Below, in pieces: positions 1 to 9,010 of a stretch of DNA of 20,250 nt. The notes below the pieces were generated by a model. The model saw nothing but the letters and a program-made list of their open reading frames with translations, made no database searches and had not been told where the DNA came from. The stretch is from NCBI GenBank assembly GCA_051453625.1, contig JBOZIK010000001.1, positions 92,733,101 through 92,753,350 on the forward strand. The letters are read 5' to 3'. Each line of letters opens with the position of its first letter. The first letter of the stretch is position 1. The stretch comes from Welwitschia mirabilis. Taxonomy: Eukaryota > Gnetophyta > Gnetopsida > Welwitschiales. The position numbers and the translations under genes are program-made.

Positions 1-365
1 TGATGGATTTTCACTAGATTTTCTTTTTTTTTTTTTAATGTAGATCATAGTATTGTTTTCTCTAAGACATTCATCATCATCATTTGCTAGCCATGTAGTT
101 AACTTATTCTCTAAAGACTCGTAGAAATTTTCCATCTTTTGTAGCTTTAAGGATAAAGTTTATTTTTGGTTAGGGGGTATGATATCTACTTTTATAGAAT
201 TTTTTTAAATTTTGATGCTTAGTTATTAAAAATTGATCAAAAATTTTCACAAAATATCATATCATTTCCTTACTTGTCATTTTCACTTAGTCAATTTTTT
301 CATGCTTTACCATTTATTTATTATCTTTTTTTGCTAAAGATCTAGCAAAGAACTAGTTGGGGGTG
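1..365. other. AT-rich sequence with a polypurine-tract-like end
   Basis: No gene is recognisable here. The stretch holds a run of T at about 23-38 and short degenerate frames with many stops. Its last bases contain a run of five G (359-363) directly before the TGTTTACATG sequence at 366. In plant Ty3/gypsy elements a G-rich polypurine tract of this look sits just before the 3' LTR, so this may be the 3' end of an internal region whose remainder lies left of the window. That reading is inference. Confidence 0.3.
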
Positions 366-441
366 TGTTTACATGCCAAAATTGACATTTTAAGCAAGTA
401 TAATTAATTAATTTAGCATAAATAAAGACAATTTATTAATT
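366..441. repeat. 76-bp direct repeat, copy 1 (left of gap)
   Basis: Identical base for base to 563-638. It starts TGTTTACATG and stops exactly at the first N of the gap. The sequences before the two copies differ (a G-rich run here, a pyrimidine-rich stretch at copy 2). The repeat is either the start of an LTR present twice or an unmerged contig overlap. Confidence 0.9.
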
Positions 442-541
442 NNNNNNNNNNNNNNNNNNNNNNNNNNNNNNNNNNNNNNNNNNNNNNNNNNNNNNNNNNN
501 NNNNNNNNNNNNNNNNNNNNNNNNNNNNNNNNNNNNNNNNN
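442..541. other. Assembly gap (100 N)
   Basis: Exactly 100 undetermined bases, the usual placeholder for a gap of unknown size. The identical 76-bp sequence near both sides suggests that the true distance may be much larger, or even negative (an overlap). Confidence 0.98.
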
Positions 542-562
542 TAGTCCTTCTTCTAGTGATAT

Positions 563-638
563 TGTTTACATGCCAAAATTGACATTTTAAGCAAGTATAA
601 TTAATTAATTTAGCATAAATAAAGACAATTTATTAATT
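563..638. repeat. 76-bp direct repeat, copy 2 (right of gap)
   Basis: Perfect copy of 366-441, separated from the gap by 21 unrelated bases (542-562). Similarity starts exactly at TGTTTACATG, as expected for the 5' terminus of an LTR, which begins with TG. Confidence 0.9.
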
Positions 639-933
639 TATCATAAAATAATGTATTTTATGGTTTTTTAAAATAAAATTTAACATTATGTTTTTCTCCA
701 TAATAATTATAGGTTTTTAGCCATGTTTTGGAACACATGGTGAAAGATGGACATAATTCCGCATAAAACGATAGCGGTACTAGAGAAATAAGGTGGCAAT
801 ATGTAGCAGTACCATTAGAAGACATGTGATAGAGGCATTTGAAAGTGGCATTAGAGACATGTGGTGATAAAACTGGTTAGTAAAGGAATCTGACTCCAAA
901 GGCCATATGTTGGACTCATCATGACAAATATTT

Positions 934-1130
934 CACCAAATACTACATGGTGATTTTCACCAAATGCTCCAAGGTAACCTCCACCAAATGATAAGTGATA
1001 AAAGATTCTACTTAATGCTAAAGGACAGAGTCTTATCTACCTAATGTTATAAGACAACCTCCAGTAAATGCTACAAGATAAAATCTTCTACCTAATGCTA
1101 AATGATGAATATTCTTCCTAATACTATAAG
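934..1130 (+). repeat. Degenerate tandem repeat, about 24-29 bp units
   Basis: About eight imperfect units follow one another. Each has a core like CACCAAATGCTACAAG or TACCTAATGCTAAA followed by a GATAA/CTTC-type spacer. Unit starts are near 934, 958, 982, 1009, 1038, 1062, 1089 and 1116. Unit length varies, so this is an old array with indels. It lies just upstream of the TATA box. Confidence 0.65.
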
Positions 1131-1167
1131 CTAAGAGTTGTAACCACCCCTCACCCCTATCTCTCCC

Positions 1168-1174
1168 TATAAAG
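1168..1174 (+). promoter_or_regulatory. Candidate TATA box (TATAAAG)
   Basis: CTCCCTATAAAGGGC reads as a good plant TATA box. It follows the tandem array and precedes a CATTGTATTCATC segment at a typical distance for a transcription start. It is interpreted as the LTR promoter; activity cannot be judged. Confidence 0.4.
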
Positions 1175-1400
1175 GGCCTTGAACCCTCATTGTATTCATC
1201 TTTTGGATAGCTTATGGTGGGGAAGACTTGGAGGTTAAAACATCATGGTGCTTTAACACTCTTTTTTTTTAAGCTGAGGAGTTCTTCTCCTCCTCCTCCA
1301 TTGATGTAATGTATATTTCTTTCAAGTTTAATATAAGAATTGGCTTAATCCTTTTTATTATTAATGCACAATTTTCATTGGTATTAGTAATGTTCATATA

Positions 1401-1854
1401 GAACTAATTCTTAAAGTAGATTTTATTCTTTTATTTTTAATGCATAATAAAATGGTATTAACAATCTTTAGATGAAGCTTACTTAATTGTTAAGTTCTTT
1501 TGAACTGTGTAAGTTGTTTAATGTTACTTTTGTGATTTATAGTTCCTATTATTTAACAAATCCTATGCACTTAGGTTCATACTTTCCGTGCTTATAAAGG
1601 GCTATGAAGTATCGAAACGACTTCACCAACACCCATGTAGTGGATGAGATTATTCCTTCATGTTGAGCCTTAATAACTTGATAATTGTAAGTGTGTTTCA
1701 GGATATAGAAATCTTTGAACAAATTAGGAGAGTAGATGAATCATTAAATCCTTAGAGCATTTCTATTCCCTCATGTTGCTCACTGAAGATCACTTTCTCT
1801 TTCTCAAAGTCCGATTTCTCTTTTTTTTGGCTTTTCATTGTAAGTTAAAATAAT
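1401..1854. other. No recognisable gene
   Basis: AT-rich sequence without an open frame that I can assign. It may be the remainder of the LTR-like repeat on its left. The boundary with LINE A on its right is not sharp, because that element decays beyond recognition near 1850. Confidence 0.4.
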
Positions 1855-2404
1855 TGTGTAACTTTTGATTAATTTACCTCGTACATCTCTATGGAAGAAT
1901 GATACTAAGTGTTTCACTTAGTTTTAAATCTAGACATTATACTACAATTAACGTCTAGCTTAATCAGTTATCTAAATTGAGAGATAATTCTTTTTAGAAG
2001 ATCTTCATACCAGGACTTAGGTATAAATCTGGGTATTCAAATTCAAATAGCTAATTTATTAAACAAATGCAGATTTGCTTATGCCCCTGACATCCATTTG
2101 GCTAGGGCTAGGCGTCTTGTTCTAAAGAACCAAGGGCCTCTAGTGATAACCTCCTCTTTATCCTATTCATTGTCAAATTAAAAAAGCATCAGATCTTTAG
2201 GCATGGTAATAACTGATAATTTACTAATTCATATCGCCTTGATGACTGCCCATTCTCTAAGAGGTTCAGTTTAAGCCTAGGATCTAATGAAATGAACTTG
2301 TCTATTAAGCTATGTTGTAGTCTTTTCTTTATTTCTAAATACACATTTTCATCTATATCCAAAATGAGAGTGTTCCCTTCTTTAAAAAACTGCATCTTCT
2401 TCAT
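1855..2404 (-). pseudogene. LINE A ORF1 (Gag-like nucleic-acid-binding protein), broken
   Basis: The start ATG is at 2404-2402. An open stretch of 71 codons begins MKKMQFFKEGNTLILDID and stops at 2189. LINE B ORF1 begins MEKTQFFKEGKTLVLNID, so the start is supported by homology. Past a frame break, further homologous segments follow on the same strand: one containing RGPWFF (about 2135) and ALAKWM, one with SWYEDLLKRI (about 1995), then LIKLD and EVN-SK near 1860. These are the conserved blocks of the DUF4283-type domain in plant LINE ORF1 proteins, which are thought to bind the element RNA. Several stops and at least one frameshift make it non-functional. The zinc-knuckle part is missing. 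Confidence 0.7.
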
Positions 2405-2590
2405 TTCAAAGGGCTAGCGTCCTATCTTAACAAACTACTTCGAAGTAACTTTAAAGTAAGAAAATTACTGTAAGATACCTTCTTAAATGCCTAATTCCTA
2501 GTCGAAACTACCCCTTTGCACATTATAGCTCCCCCATAATCGAAACTGTCCTTGTCCAAAACCTTAGCTCTTGCTTTCACTCCAATTGCT
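1855..2590 (-). mobile_element. LINE A: 5' fragment of an L1-type retrotransposon
   Basis: Reading the minus strand, this holds a 5' leader (about 2590-2405) and the first part of ORF1. Both are homologous to LINE B on the plus strand at about 3440-4160. The leader similarity includes the blocks just before the start codon and a GAGCTAAGG/GAAGCTAGGG block further upstream. The copy stops inside ORF1, before the zinc knuckle. No ORF2 follows, which is the reverse of the usual 5' truncation of LINEs. Confidence 0.7.
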
Positions 2591-2599
2591 TATGTATGA

Positions 2600-3416
2600 A
2601 TTATAATGGCTTTTAGTTTGATCTTCTTTAAATGGTCAATTTTGCATTTTAACAAATAAAAGATTAGTTTTTATGAAATAATTCATGTTTAATTTTTTTC
2701 AGAAGATGTCCAAAATGTTCTTTGTTCTTTCTAATGAAGAATTCATTTTGGTTATCAGTTTAGAAAGTTTTGCCTTTCATACCAAAGAAGTATTTAAAGT
2801 AATGTAGTTATTTCAAGAAGAAAATTTATTTCATAAAAGAAATACTAAAATAAAAAAGTTTGAAGAAAATGAGCTTGATTATATATGAATCAAAAAGGAA
2901 GTTATTAATCTAAGAGATTAAGATATTTCTTCTAAATAAATAATCATCTTTGATTCAATTGTTACAATGCAAAACAAGGTTTATTTATTCTTTACAAAAG
3001 TTTAGAAGTGGTCTTAAATCTTCATAAAATGACTTTTGAAAAAAAAAAAATACTTCTTAAAAATATTTAACTATGTATTAAGGAATATTTATAATAAAAA
3101 ATAAGGATTAATTAGTTACTAAGGATAATGAATATTTAATATTTTTAAACTTTCAAATACAATAGATAGTTAAAGATACCTTCAAATAAATTATATATGT
3201 AGAACAAAAAATTATAGATGAAGGTAATGATTTAGTTGATGTAAATACAATGAATCTTAGTAAAAAATTTTATTAACTTATCTATACTTTAGTATCCTTA
3301 CATGTCTTACTAAACATTATTAATAAGTAAATATATAATCTTCAGGGAAGAAATGAAAACTCAAAAAAGACTACAAATCTATTTCTAAATATCTAATATA
3401 TGGAAAATGAGATTTA
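2600..3416. other. AT-rich spacer, no gene seen
   Basis: Between the leaders of LINE A and LINE B lies strongly AT-rich sequence with poly-A/poly-T tracts (for example near 3040). There is no extended frame and no clear repeat. It may be decayed repeat DNA; nothing specific is supported. Confidence 0.4.
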
Positions 3417-3633
3417 GTCATGGGAGGGAGCTTCCGGATGGATGAGTGAAGAAGGAAGCTAGGGTTCTAGATGCACTAGAATGGTAGGGGTGGTTTCGGT
3501 TCTGGAGAGCTACAGCACATAATGGGAGATGATATCGGCTAGCCTACAGTTGATTAGTAGGTTAGTCAAGGTTTTATTTCTTTCATTAAAGTTATTTTAC
3601 AATAGGGTCTAAAATAGAGCTCTTGCTGTCAAA
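3417..3633 (+). other. LINE B 5' leader
   Basis: Clearly richer in G than its surroundings, with GGGAGGGAGCTTCCGG near the start. It precedes the ORF1 start. The same arrangement, with recognisable sequence similarity, precedes the ORF1 start in LINE A. In L1-type elements this region carries the internal promoter; that role is assumed from the family. Confidence 0.5.
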
Positions 3634-4380
3634 ATGGAGAAAACTCAGTTCTTCAAGGAGGGAAAAACTCTAGTCTTAAATATAGATGAAGACACAAGAT
3701 GTAAAATAGAGAAGAAACTTCAATACAGCCTAATCGACAAGCTTGTCTCATTTAGCCTAAGAATGAGACTCAATCTTATTAGAGAATGAATAGCCGATAA
3801 ATGAACATGGGTTAGTAAAGTTGAGGATATAGCTATGCTGTAAGGATTGACTCTTTTTCAACTTGATAATGAGCAGAATCAAGATGAAGTTATTGCTAGA
3901 GGACCATGGTTCTTTTTAATAAGATGATTGTCCTTAGCCAAATGAATGTTGGGGGTGCAATCAGGTCCAAATCTATTCAAAACGCTACCTATATGGATTT
4001 CCATATACAAGTCTTCCTTGAAGTTTTGGGATGAAGATATTCTAAGGGAAATCAGTTCTTAATTTGAAAAGCTAATAAAACTGGAATTAATTATTATTAA
4101 ACAAATAAGATTGGTTTTGATAAAGTTTTGCATTGAGGTGAGCATTAAAGAAACAACGAAGATTATATCTATGAAATTCAGATCCAAATGAGGAATGTGT
4201 AACTTGGAAGTCACTTATGAGAACCTTCCAGTAACATGTGAGATTTGTAAGAAGATTAGACATTCTCCAGGAAGATGTATAAGGACAGCAAAGAAATGTA
4301 TTCATTATAGGAGAAAATGACATAAAAAGGACGAATGAAAGAGGGAAAAAAGATATTAATAACAAGCAGAAGGAAACATG
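3634..4380 (+). pseudogene. LINE B ORF1: DUF4283-type domain plus CCHC zinc knuckle, broken
   Basis: ATG at 3634 opens 51 codons (MEKTQFFKEGKTLVLNID...) to a TGA at 3787. The protein continues in later frames: FQLDNEQNQDEVIARGPWFF (about 3858-3917), LPIWISIYKSSLKFWDEDIL (about 3985-4044), then LEVTYENLPVTCEICKKI. A perfect C-x2-C-x4-H-x4-C knuckle lies at 4237-4278 (CEIC, H, C). DUF4283 followed by a CCHC knuckle is the usual ORF1 layout in plant LINEs, where the protein binds RNA in the retrotransposition particle. Stops within the RGPWFF and SLAK blocks replace expected Trp residues. The knuckle is in the same frame as the start codon despite the interruptions. The tail after the knuckle is Lys-rich and full of stops. 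Confidence 0.8.
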
Positions 4381-4732
4381 CTACTTATATTGAAAGATAG
4401 GACATAACTAGAATGAGTGCTAGTATAAATAGAAGAAAGAGAAAGCAGTTATAAACACAATGGTTTATCCAAAAGAAAAGATAAAAAAATATAGGGAATA
4501 TAATTCCTTTAAATACTTAATGTAGGAAGAGCATAAAGAGAATCATTAATCTTAGAACCCAGTAAATATAGATAGGCTAAATGATGTGGAAATCTAGATG
4601 AAGGGAAGACCCAACAATAAAGTACTTTGGGAGAGGAAAACTATAGAAAACATGACTAATAGTTTCTAAGCACCATTGAAGACACATTAAAAAAGGGTTA
4701 ACAGACACCTAGAAAGAGGTGAAAATAAATGT

Positions 4733-5260
4733 AATAGAGTTCCTCTTTTGGAATTTTATAAGAGTATGATCCCTCTATAAGAAAAAGACTCTAAGAAATT
4801 CAATTAGTAAATTTAACATCAACTTGGTTTATTTATAAGAGATAAAAATGAATAATAGAATGAGATTAGATAATATTTGGTAGTAGTAAAACATATTAAC
4901 CTCTACAGCATAAAACAATTCAAGAGGAATTATGGTTCTCATGAAAAAAGAGACTAACTTAACCCACAATAGCAAAAATTACTTAATAATCTATCTGAAG
5001 GAAGAAGGATGGACCATCACAAATGTGTACATCCCTCAAAACAATCTAGACAAAGCCTCCATGATAAAGGATTAATAGAGTTTGACAGTAAGTAAGGCCA
5101 AATGAATAGTTGTGGGGTATTTTAACTAATGCCTCTACAGATTGGGAGAAAATAGAAGGAAAAAACTAGAACAACACAGGGACAATAATTTTTAGAGAAT
5201 TTATGTAGTAAAATGCCCTCTCAGATATCCTACTTATAGGATGTCAATACTCTTAGTCCA
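4733..5260 (+). pseudogene. LINE B ORF2, endonuclease domain, broken
   Basis: The translation starts near IEFLFWNF (4737) and continues with KKKTLRNSISKFNINLVYL, a stop at 4836-4838, then EIKMNN. This matches the start of L1-type AP endonuclease domains, where a conserved Gln-Glu-x-Lys motif follows the first strand; here the Gln codon has become TAA. Further on are GWTITNVYIPQNN (about 5013) and IVVGYFN (about 5110), the latter matching the conserved GDFN block with Asp changed to Tyr. This domain nicks target DNA in active elements. Catalytic changes and stops make it dead. Sequence from 5260 to about 5900, the linker before RT, is recognisable only in scraps such as LPFKWSD. Confidence 0.7.
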
Positions 5261-5899
5261 ATAAAATAATGGGAGATAATCAAGTTATATCTAAGATCTA
5301 TCGAATCCTAGTTGAAAAGGATATAGCCAAACTACCAATTGAAGCATGGGATTTGAATAGAGTGGCATCTAATTCTAACCAATTAAATTTATAATAGGGA
5401 TGATAAAGCCCCCCTAGATCTTCCTTTTAAATGGAGTGATACTAGATAATGAGGAAATATACTAAAAAAAATATTGAGAAGATTCAGAATCAATATAATG
5501 GTACCCTTCCTCTAACCTTCCTTTATAAAGGCTTAAATACTCTTAAGTCATACATCAAGAATTAGAGAAAAAAAGATGCTTAAACACTTTTAAATCACAC
5601 ATCAAGAATTGAAGAAAAAAGGACAAGGGGAGATTCAAATTGAAAAAGGATTTAGAAAAAGAATTATAAGAAATTCAAATAGAGCAGAAAGATAGAGGAG
5701 ATCAAGACAACCTTCACAATAAGGAGTATAGATGTCTTATGGAACTTTAGGAAATAAATGTAGACAAGAAGAAATACTAGAGGGGGAGATCTAGGACTAA
5801 GTATCTTAAACGAAGGGATAGATACACTAAATTTTTCTTTTAGTGGGATAACCAACATAGGATAGATAACAAAATTCAAAGGCTTATAATTAGGGAGCA

Positions 5900-7130
5900 C
5901 GCAATTAAAAATGAAAAGGATATTGCTAAGGAAATACAGACCCATATCAAGAATATGTAGGAGTGGAAAGATAGTATTCTTAACCTTATTCCAGAATATA
6001 AGAGAATTTTTGCTGAGAATAATGCTCACCAAATTAAACCACTAGTTAGATAAGATGTCTAGATAGCCTTGAAATCCATGAAGAACAATAGAGCTCTAGG
6101 GCTAGATGGGTGATCAGTATAACTATTCAAGAGCTACTTCCCCATTGTGGAAGATAGTCTTTATGATGTAATGTAAGATATCCTTAACAACAAATGCATT
6201 CCTATGGAAATGAATAGAACCAAGGTCATTCTCATTCACAAAAAAGGGGATGCTATTAAACCAGAAGACTATAGATCTTTAAGCATATGCAATGTTTGGT
6301 ACAAGATTGTTGTAAAAATAAGGGTGGGTCGTATCATTCCTCTACTTCCCACATTAATCTCTAAGAACCAAGCTATATTTATCTAATTTAGGTACTCTAG
6401 GATTAAGTTCTTTTAATTCATAAAATTATTCATTCTATTAAAAAGCATAATTTTCCTTTACTCATTACTAAACTAGACATAGAAAAAGCTTACAATTCCA
6501 TTAGTTGGTAAGCATTAGGATGTATTCTTCGAAAAATCAAATTTCTCTAACATCACAAACTTATGGCTTGATATGTAATCTTCTGGTGAGTTTAGAGTAG
6601 AAGTTAATAGTCATAGATCTTAATATTTTTTAGTAGGTCAAGGATTAAGGCAAGGGGACCTATTATCTCCATACCTCTTTCTTTTTGTTATGAATGTTTT
6701 ATGGGGGTTCCTCAGAAGTAATGGAGTCACAAAAATTAAAACAGAAAGTCAAATATTCATTAATAATCACTATGCAGATGACATAATTATTATGACCCAA
6801 GCCTCTTGCTAGTAAGCTAGAGCTATCAAAAATTTTATAAATCTATTTGCAGATGCCATAGGACTTTGAACTAACTAGAACAAGTCTAAAATTTACATTG
6901 TTACTAAAAGCATTACCAAAAGGGTGAAATCACCAAAATGTTAAGTACCAAAATGGGAAATCTTTAGGATATCTACCTAGGAATCCCCATCAGAAATTGG
7001 CATAAGTCTCTAATTTGGAACTTCATCATAGAGTCAATTCAGATAAAATGCAATGCATGGCAAAATAAATTTCTCTCCTTTAAAGCTAAGATCATCCTAG
7101 CAAATACCTAGCTAATTGCATCCTTTAGGT
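5900..7130 (+). pseudogene. LINE B ORF2, reverse transcriptase domain, broken
   Basis: RT blocks follow in order. ALKSMKNNRALGLDG (about 6069-6110) corresponds to the KAPGxDG block. MEMNRTKVILIHKKGD and KPEDYRSLSICNVWYKIVVK lie in the 60-codon open stretch at 6204-6386. VGQGLRQGDLLSPYLF begins at 6633. The catalytic YADD is at 6771-6782, in HYADDIIIM. These blocks share one frame, but stops and frameshifts lie between them. In active elements this enzyme copies the element RNA at the nicked target. The catalytic Asp pair is kept although the protein can no longer be made. A pyrimidine-rich tract (about 7140-7200) sits just downstream, where similarity to the thumb region fades. Confidence 0.85.
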
Positions 7131-7199
7131 ACATAGCTTCCATTATCACCTCCTTCCCCTCCTCCCCCCTCATCCCATTCTTTTTCCCCTCTCCTTCCT

Positions 7200-7760
7200 A
7201 AATTTATAATCAAAAAAACCAATAGAATGCTAAAGAACTTCATTTATTTGGAAGGCAAGGAGAAAAGGCACATTCACCTTTATAAGTGAGAGGTTATTTC
7301 TCACTCTAAGGAGGTAGGAGGATGTGGAATTCATAGGCTAAAGGACAGTCTCCTCATTAGAGCTCAAAAAATAATTAAAATAATTCTTAAGGATGGTTAA
7401 TCATGAAGTGATCTAATCAATTATAAGTATATAAGTTGGAGCATAGATGAAGGGGAATCTCACTTTAGGAAACATCTTTACAATGCTATAAGAAATTTAA
7501 TAAAGCTAAACATATCCAATGAAGACATAGCCAAAATGATACTCATTAAGAAATATGGTAAAAAATGAGGCATACAAAATTTTTTGAAGGGGATAGATCC
7601 CTATTAAGATTAAGATTTTATATTGGTTGAAGGACCACAATCATCTATTAATAGAAGACCAATTACTTAAACATGGTATTCAGGTTGCTACTAATTGTTC
7701 AATTTGGTAATCAAATTAAGAAGATGTACAACACTTATTTTATCAAATGCAAATGGAGCT
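7200..7760 (+). pseudogene. LINE B ORF2, post-RT region with RVT zinc-binding remnant
   Basis: RMLKNFIYLEGKEKRHIHLY (about 7225), then SHSKEVGGCGIHRLKDSLLI (about 7300), correspond to the segment after the RT in plant LINEs (the WGKxxxKIHWVxW ... PKxxGGLGI pattern). Further on, WLKDHNHLLIEDQLLKHGI (about 7625) and NCSIW...EDVQHLFYQ match the RVT zinc-binding domain. The first Cys and the HLF motif are kept, while the second Cys reads Trp and the last Cys is not seen. Stops interrupt it. Function in LINEs is poorly known, probably nucleic-acid binding. Confidence 0.65.
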
Positions 7761-7859
7761 TGGGTTTAATGAAATTAATGATAAATTATTACAAAATCAA
7801 GAATGCAACTGAGACATGGGTGAAAAATGGGATACGCCTCATGCTGTGGTAGATGTGAT

Positions 7860-8290
7860 GCACTCATAATGATGTGATTCTTAATAGTGTTCCTCTTTCT
7901 TTTCTTATACATACTGTTAGAAGAATTAAATGGTACCATTCACAAATTAGGATAGCTATTGAGGCCTTGCCAACATTTAAACCACCAGACTTGAGCTCGT
8001 TCAAAGGATGCCCAATCCTTTAGGATAAGGTACAAGCCCTGAGATGGAGAGCAATTTTACACAAACTAAAAGAAGAGCTAGAGGCTAATATTTCCCTGTT
8101 CTATGGAAGATGAAGGGGGCATAGAACCACTTTTAGATGAAACTTAATTAAAGTTACAGAAGAGTTCTTTCCTACTTACTGGATATCCCCACAGAAGGGG
8201 AAAGAATTTCTCTCAATAGCAAAAGATAAAGAGAGGCTTGCCATATCTTTTCAGGAGGTATTCCTAAGCTATCAAGTGATTACATAAATT
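7860..8290 (+). pseudogene. LINE B ORF2, C-terminal extension, unusually open
   Basis: One frame runs from about 7867 (THNDVILNSVPLSFLIHTV) to TAA at the end of LSYQVIT (about 8287). It has only three internal stops, all where a Trp could have stood (TAG before DKVQALRW, TGA in FYGR-RGHRTTFR, TGA before NLIKVTEEFF). No RNase H motif is visible, although many plant LINEs end in RNase H. The first part (NDVILN...VRRIKWYHSQI) resembles the tail that normally follows the RVT zinc-binding domain; the rest (from DKVQALRWRAI to VFLSYQVIT) I do not recognise. It may be a lineage-specific C-terminus. Confidence 0.5.
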
Positions 8291-8489
8291 ACAACATGCT
8301 TTTGACCCTTAGGGCTTAGGTGCAAAGATGGTAGATTGATAATTCATTTAAACTAGGTGTTGTTCAAATCTTTCCTTATTGCATTTTTCCTTTTTCAAGG
8401 CCTTAAACCTAAGGATCCAAGTTAAATTACCCTATTTATTCATTTAGATGCTATGAAAAAAAGAAACTATAAGTCATTTAGGCCTTGTT
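8291..8489. other. LINE B 3' region, nothing specific
   Basis: AT-rich, with an A-rich stretch near 8455-8470 that could mark the LINE tail. No frame is assigned. Confidence 0.3.
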
Positions 8490-8588
8490 ATGGCTCTGTG
8501 GAGAGCCGCGAGGGAATTGGGGGAAAGGCAGACCTCTCTCCCCTTCATTTTCTTAGCAAAGGACTTTAGAGGAGACCCAATAACCTAG
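8490..8588 (+). pseudogene. Small ORF of 32 codons in a CpG-containing GC-rich patch, unrecognised
   Basis: The ORF starts MALWRAARELGERQTSLPFI and ends at TAG (8586-8588). The first residues (Arg-rich, Ala, Leu, no acidic residue until position 9) could be an organelle targeting presequence or simply chance. The stretch contains CCGCG, rare in this CpG-poor window. It may be the 5' part of the host-gene relic that includes the J-domain at 9011-9136, but it is in another frame and the link is inference. I do not recognise the protein. Confidence 0.25.
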
Positions 8589-9010
8589 AGGAAAAAAGAA
8601 GAAAAGGTATAAGAATGATAAAGATTATTAACATGAGAAGAAGAACAAGCCATAAGGCCCCTAAACTTATAGAGGGGTGACTTCATCCTCATCTCAAGAG
8701 ACTCTCTATCTCCAAGGCAGAAAAAGGAGCTTCCAATTCAAGAGTAATCCCCAGTTGAAGCATAGGAAGAGGAGCATTCACATACAAAGCAAGGTCAAGA
8801 GGACCTCCCTTAGAAGGAAGATGATAGCCTCAAATATAATAAGGGAACAAATTCACAATCCCATTAGTATTCCACCTTTGAAGAAGGAAATCAAGCAACC
8901 CATGACAATATTGACATGAACCATGTAAGAAGAGAAGTCCTATTGGCCATAATCCATGGGATGAAGAGATGCCCTTTCTTGACCCTCGGAATCTTCCATA
9001 GATCCTAGTT
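8589..9010 (+). pseudogene. Unrecognised degraded coding-like sequence with an 80-codon ORF
   Basis: An ORF at 8677-8919 begins MTSSSSQETLYLQGRKRSFQ and is rich in Lys, Arg, Ser and Ile. An overlapping frame gives a hydrophilic, Glu/Gln-rich sequence (SRDSLSPRQKKELPIQ, then after stops NIDMNHVRREVLLAIIHGMK at about 8910). Neither resembles a family I know. Base composition is more balanced than the flanks, like the J-domain relic that follows, so both may derive from one gene copy. Confidence 0.25.

Larger units (their letters stand above)
563..1400 (+). mobile_element. LTR-like sequence (solo LTR or 3' LTR), partial
   Basis: The stretch starts with TG and carries a degenerate tandem repeat (934-1130) like those found in LTR U3 regions. 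A TATA box follows at 1168-1174, with a CTCATTGTATTCATC segment about 20-30 bases downstream where a transcript could start, then T-rich and AATATAAG/AATCCTT sequence compatible with an R/U5 region. No primer-binding site was seen downstream and no element-encoded protein lies next to it, so a solo LTR or a 3' LTR fits better than a 5' LTR. The right end is not defined. It could also be an unrelated promoter-bearing repeat. Confidence 0.35.
3417..8290 (+). mobile_element. LINE B: nearly full-length, decayed L1-type retrotransposon
   Basis: In order, on the plus strand, are a GC-richer leader, ORF1 with a CCHC knuckle, and ORF2 with an AP-type endonuclease, reverse transcriptase, an RVT zinc-binding region and a C-terminal extension. 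This is the standard order of plant L1-type LINEs. Length (about 4.9 kb) is close to what such elements usually have. Many stops and frameshifts spread over the whole length show it is long dead. Many stops fall at conserved Trp or Gln positions (TGG to TGA/TAG, CAA to TAA). A 3' poly-A tail and target-site duplications were not found with confidence; an A-rich stretch at 8455-8470 is a candidate tail. Confidence 0.85.

Noticed and set aside
1860-1960. A CTCTATGGA...GATACTAAG stretch that looked like the U5 end of a gypsy LTR.
   Set aside because: The minus strand of the same bases continues the LINE A ORF1 homology (LIKLD, EVN-SK) in the right order relative to LINE B, which explains it better; no primer-binding site follows.
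4087-4365. 92-codon minus-strand open frame.
   Set aside because: It is antisense to the LINE B ORF1 zinc-knuckle region and resembles no protein.
1855-4380. Twin-priming inversion as the origin of the LINE A / LINE B arrangement.
   Set aside because: Twin priming would split one element, with each part present once. Here LINE B has its own leader and ORF1 start, and the two ORF1 copies overlap in content and are clearly diverged.
5664-6032. 122-codon minus-strand open frame, the longest in the window.
   Set aside because: It is antisense to LINE B ORF2 just before and at the start of the RT, and is hydrophobic only because the sense strand is A-rich and Lys-rich.
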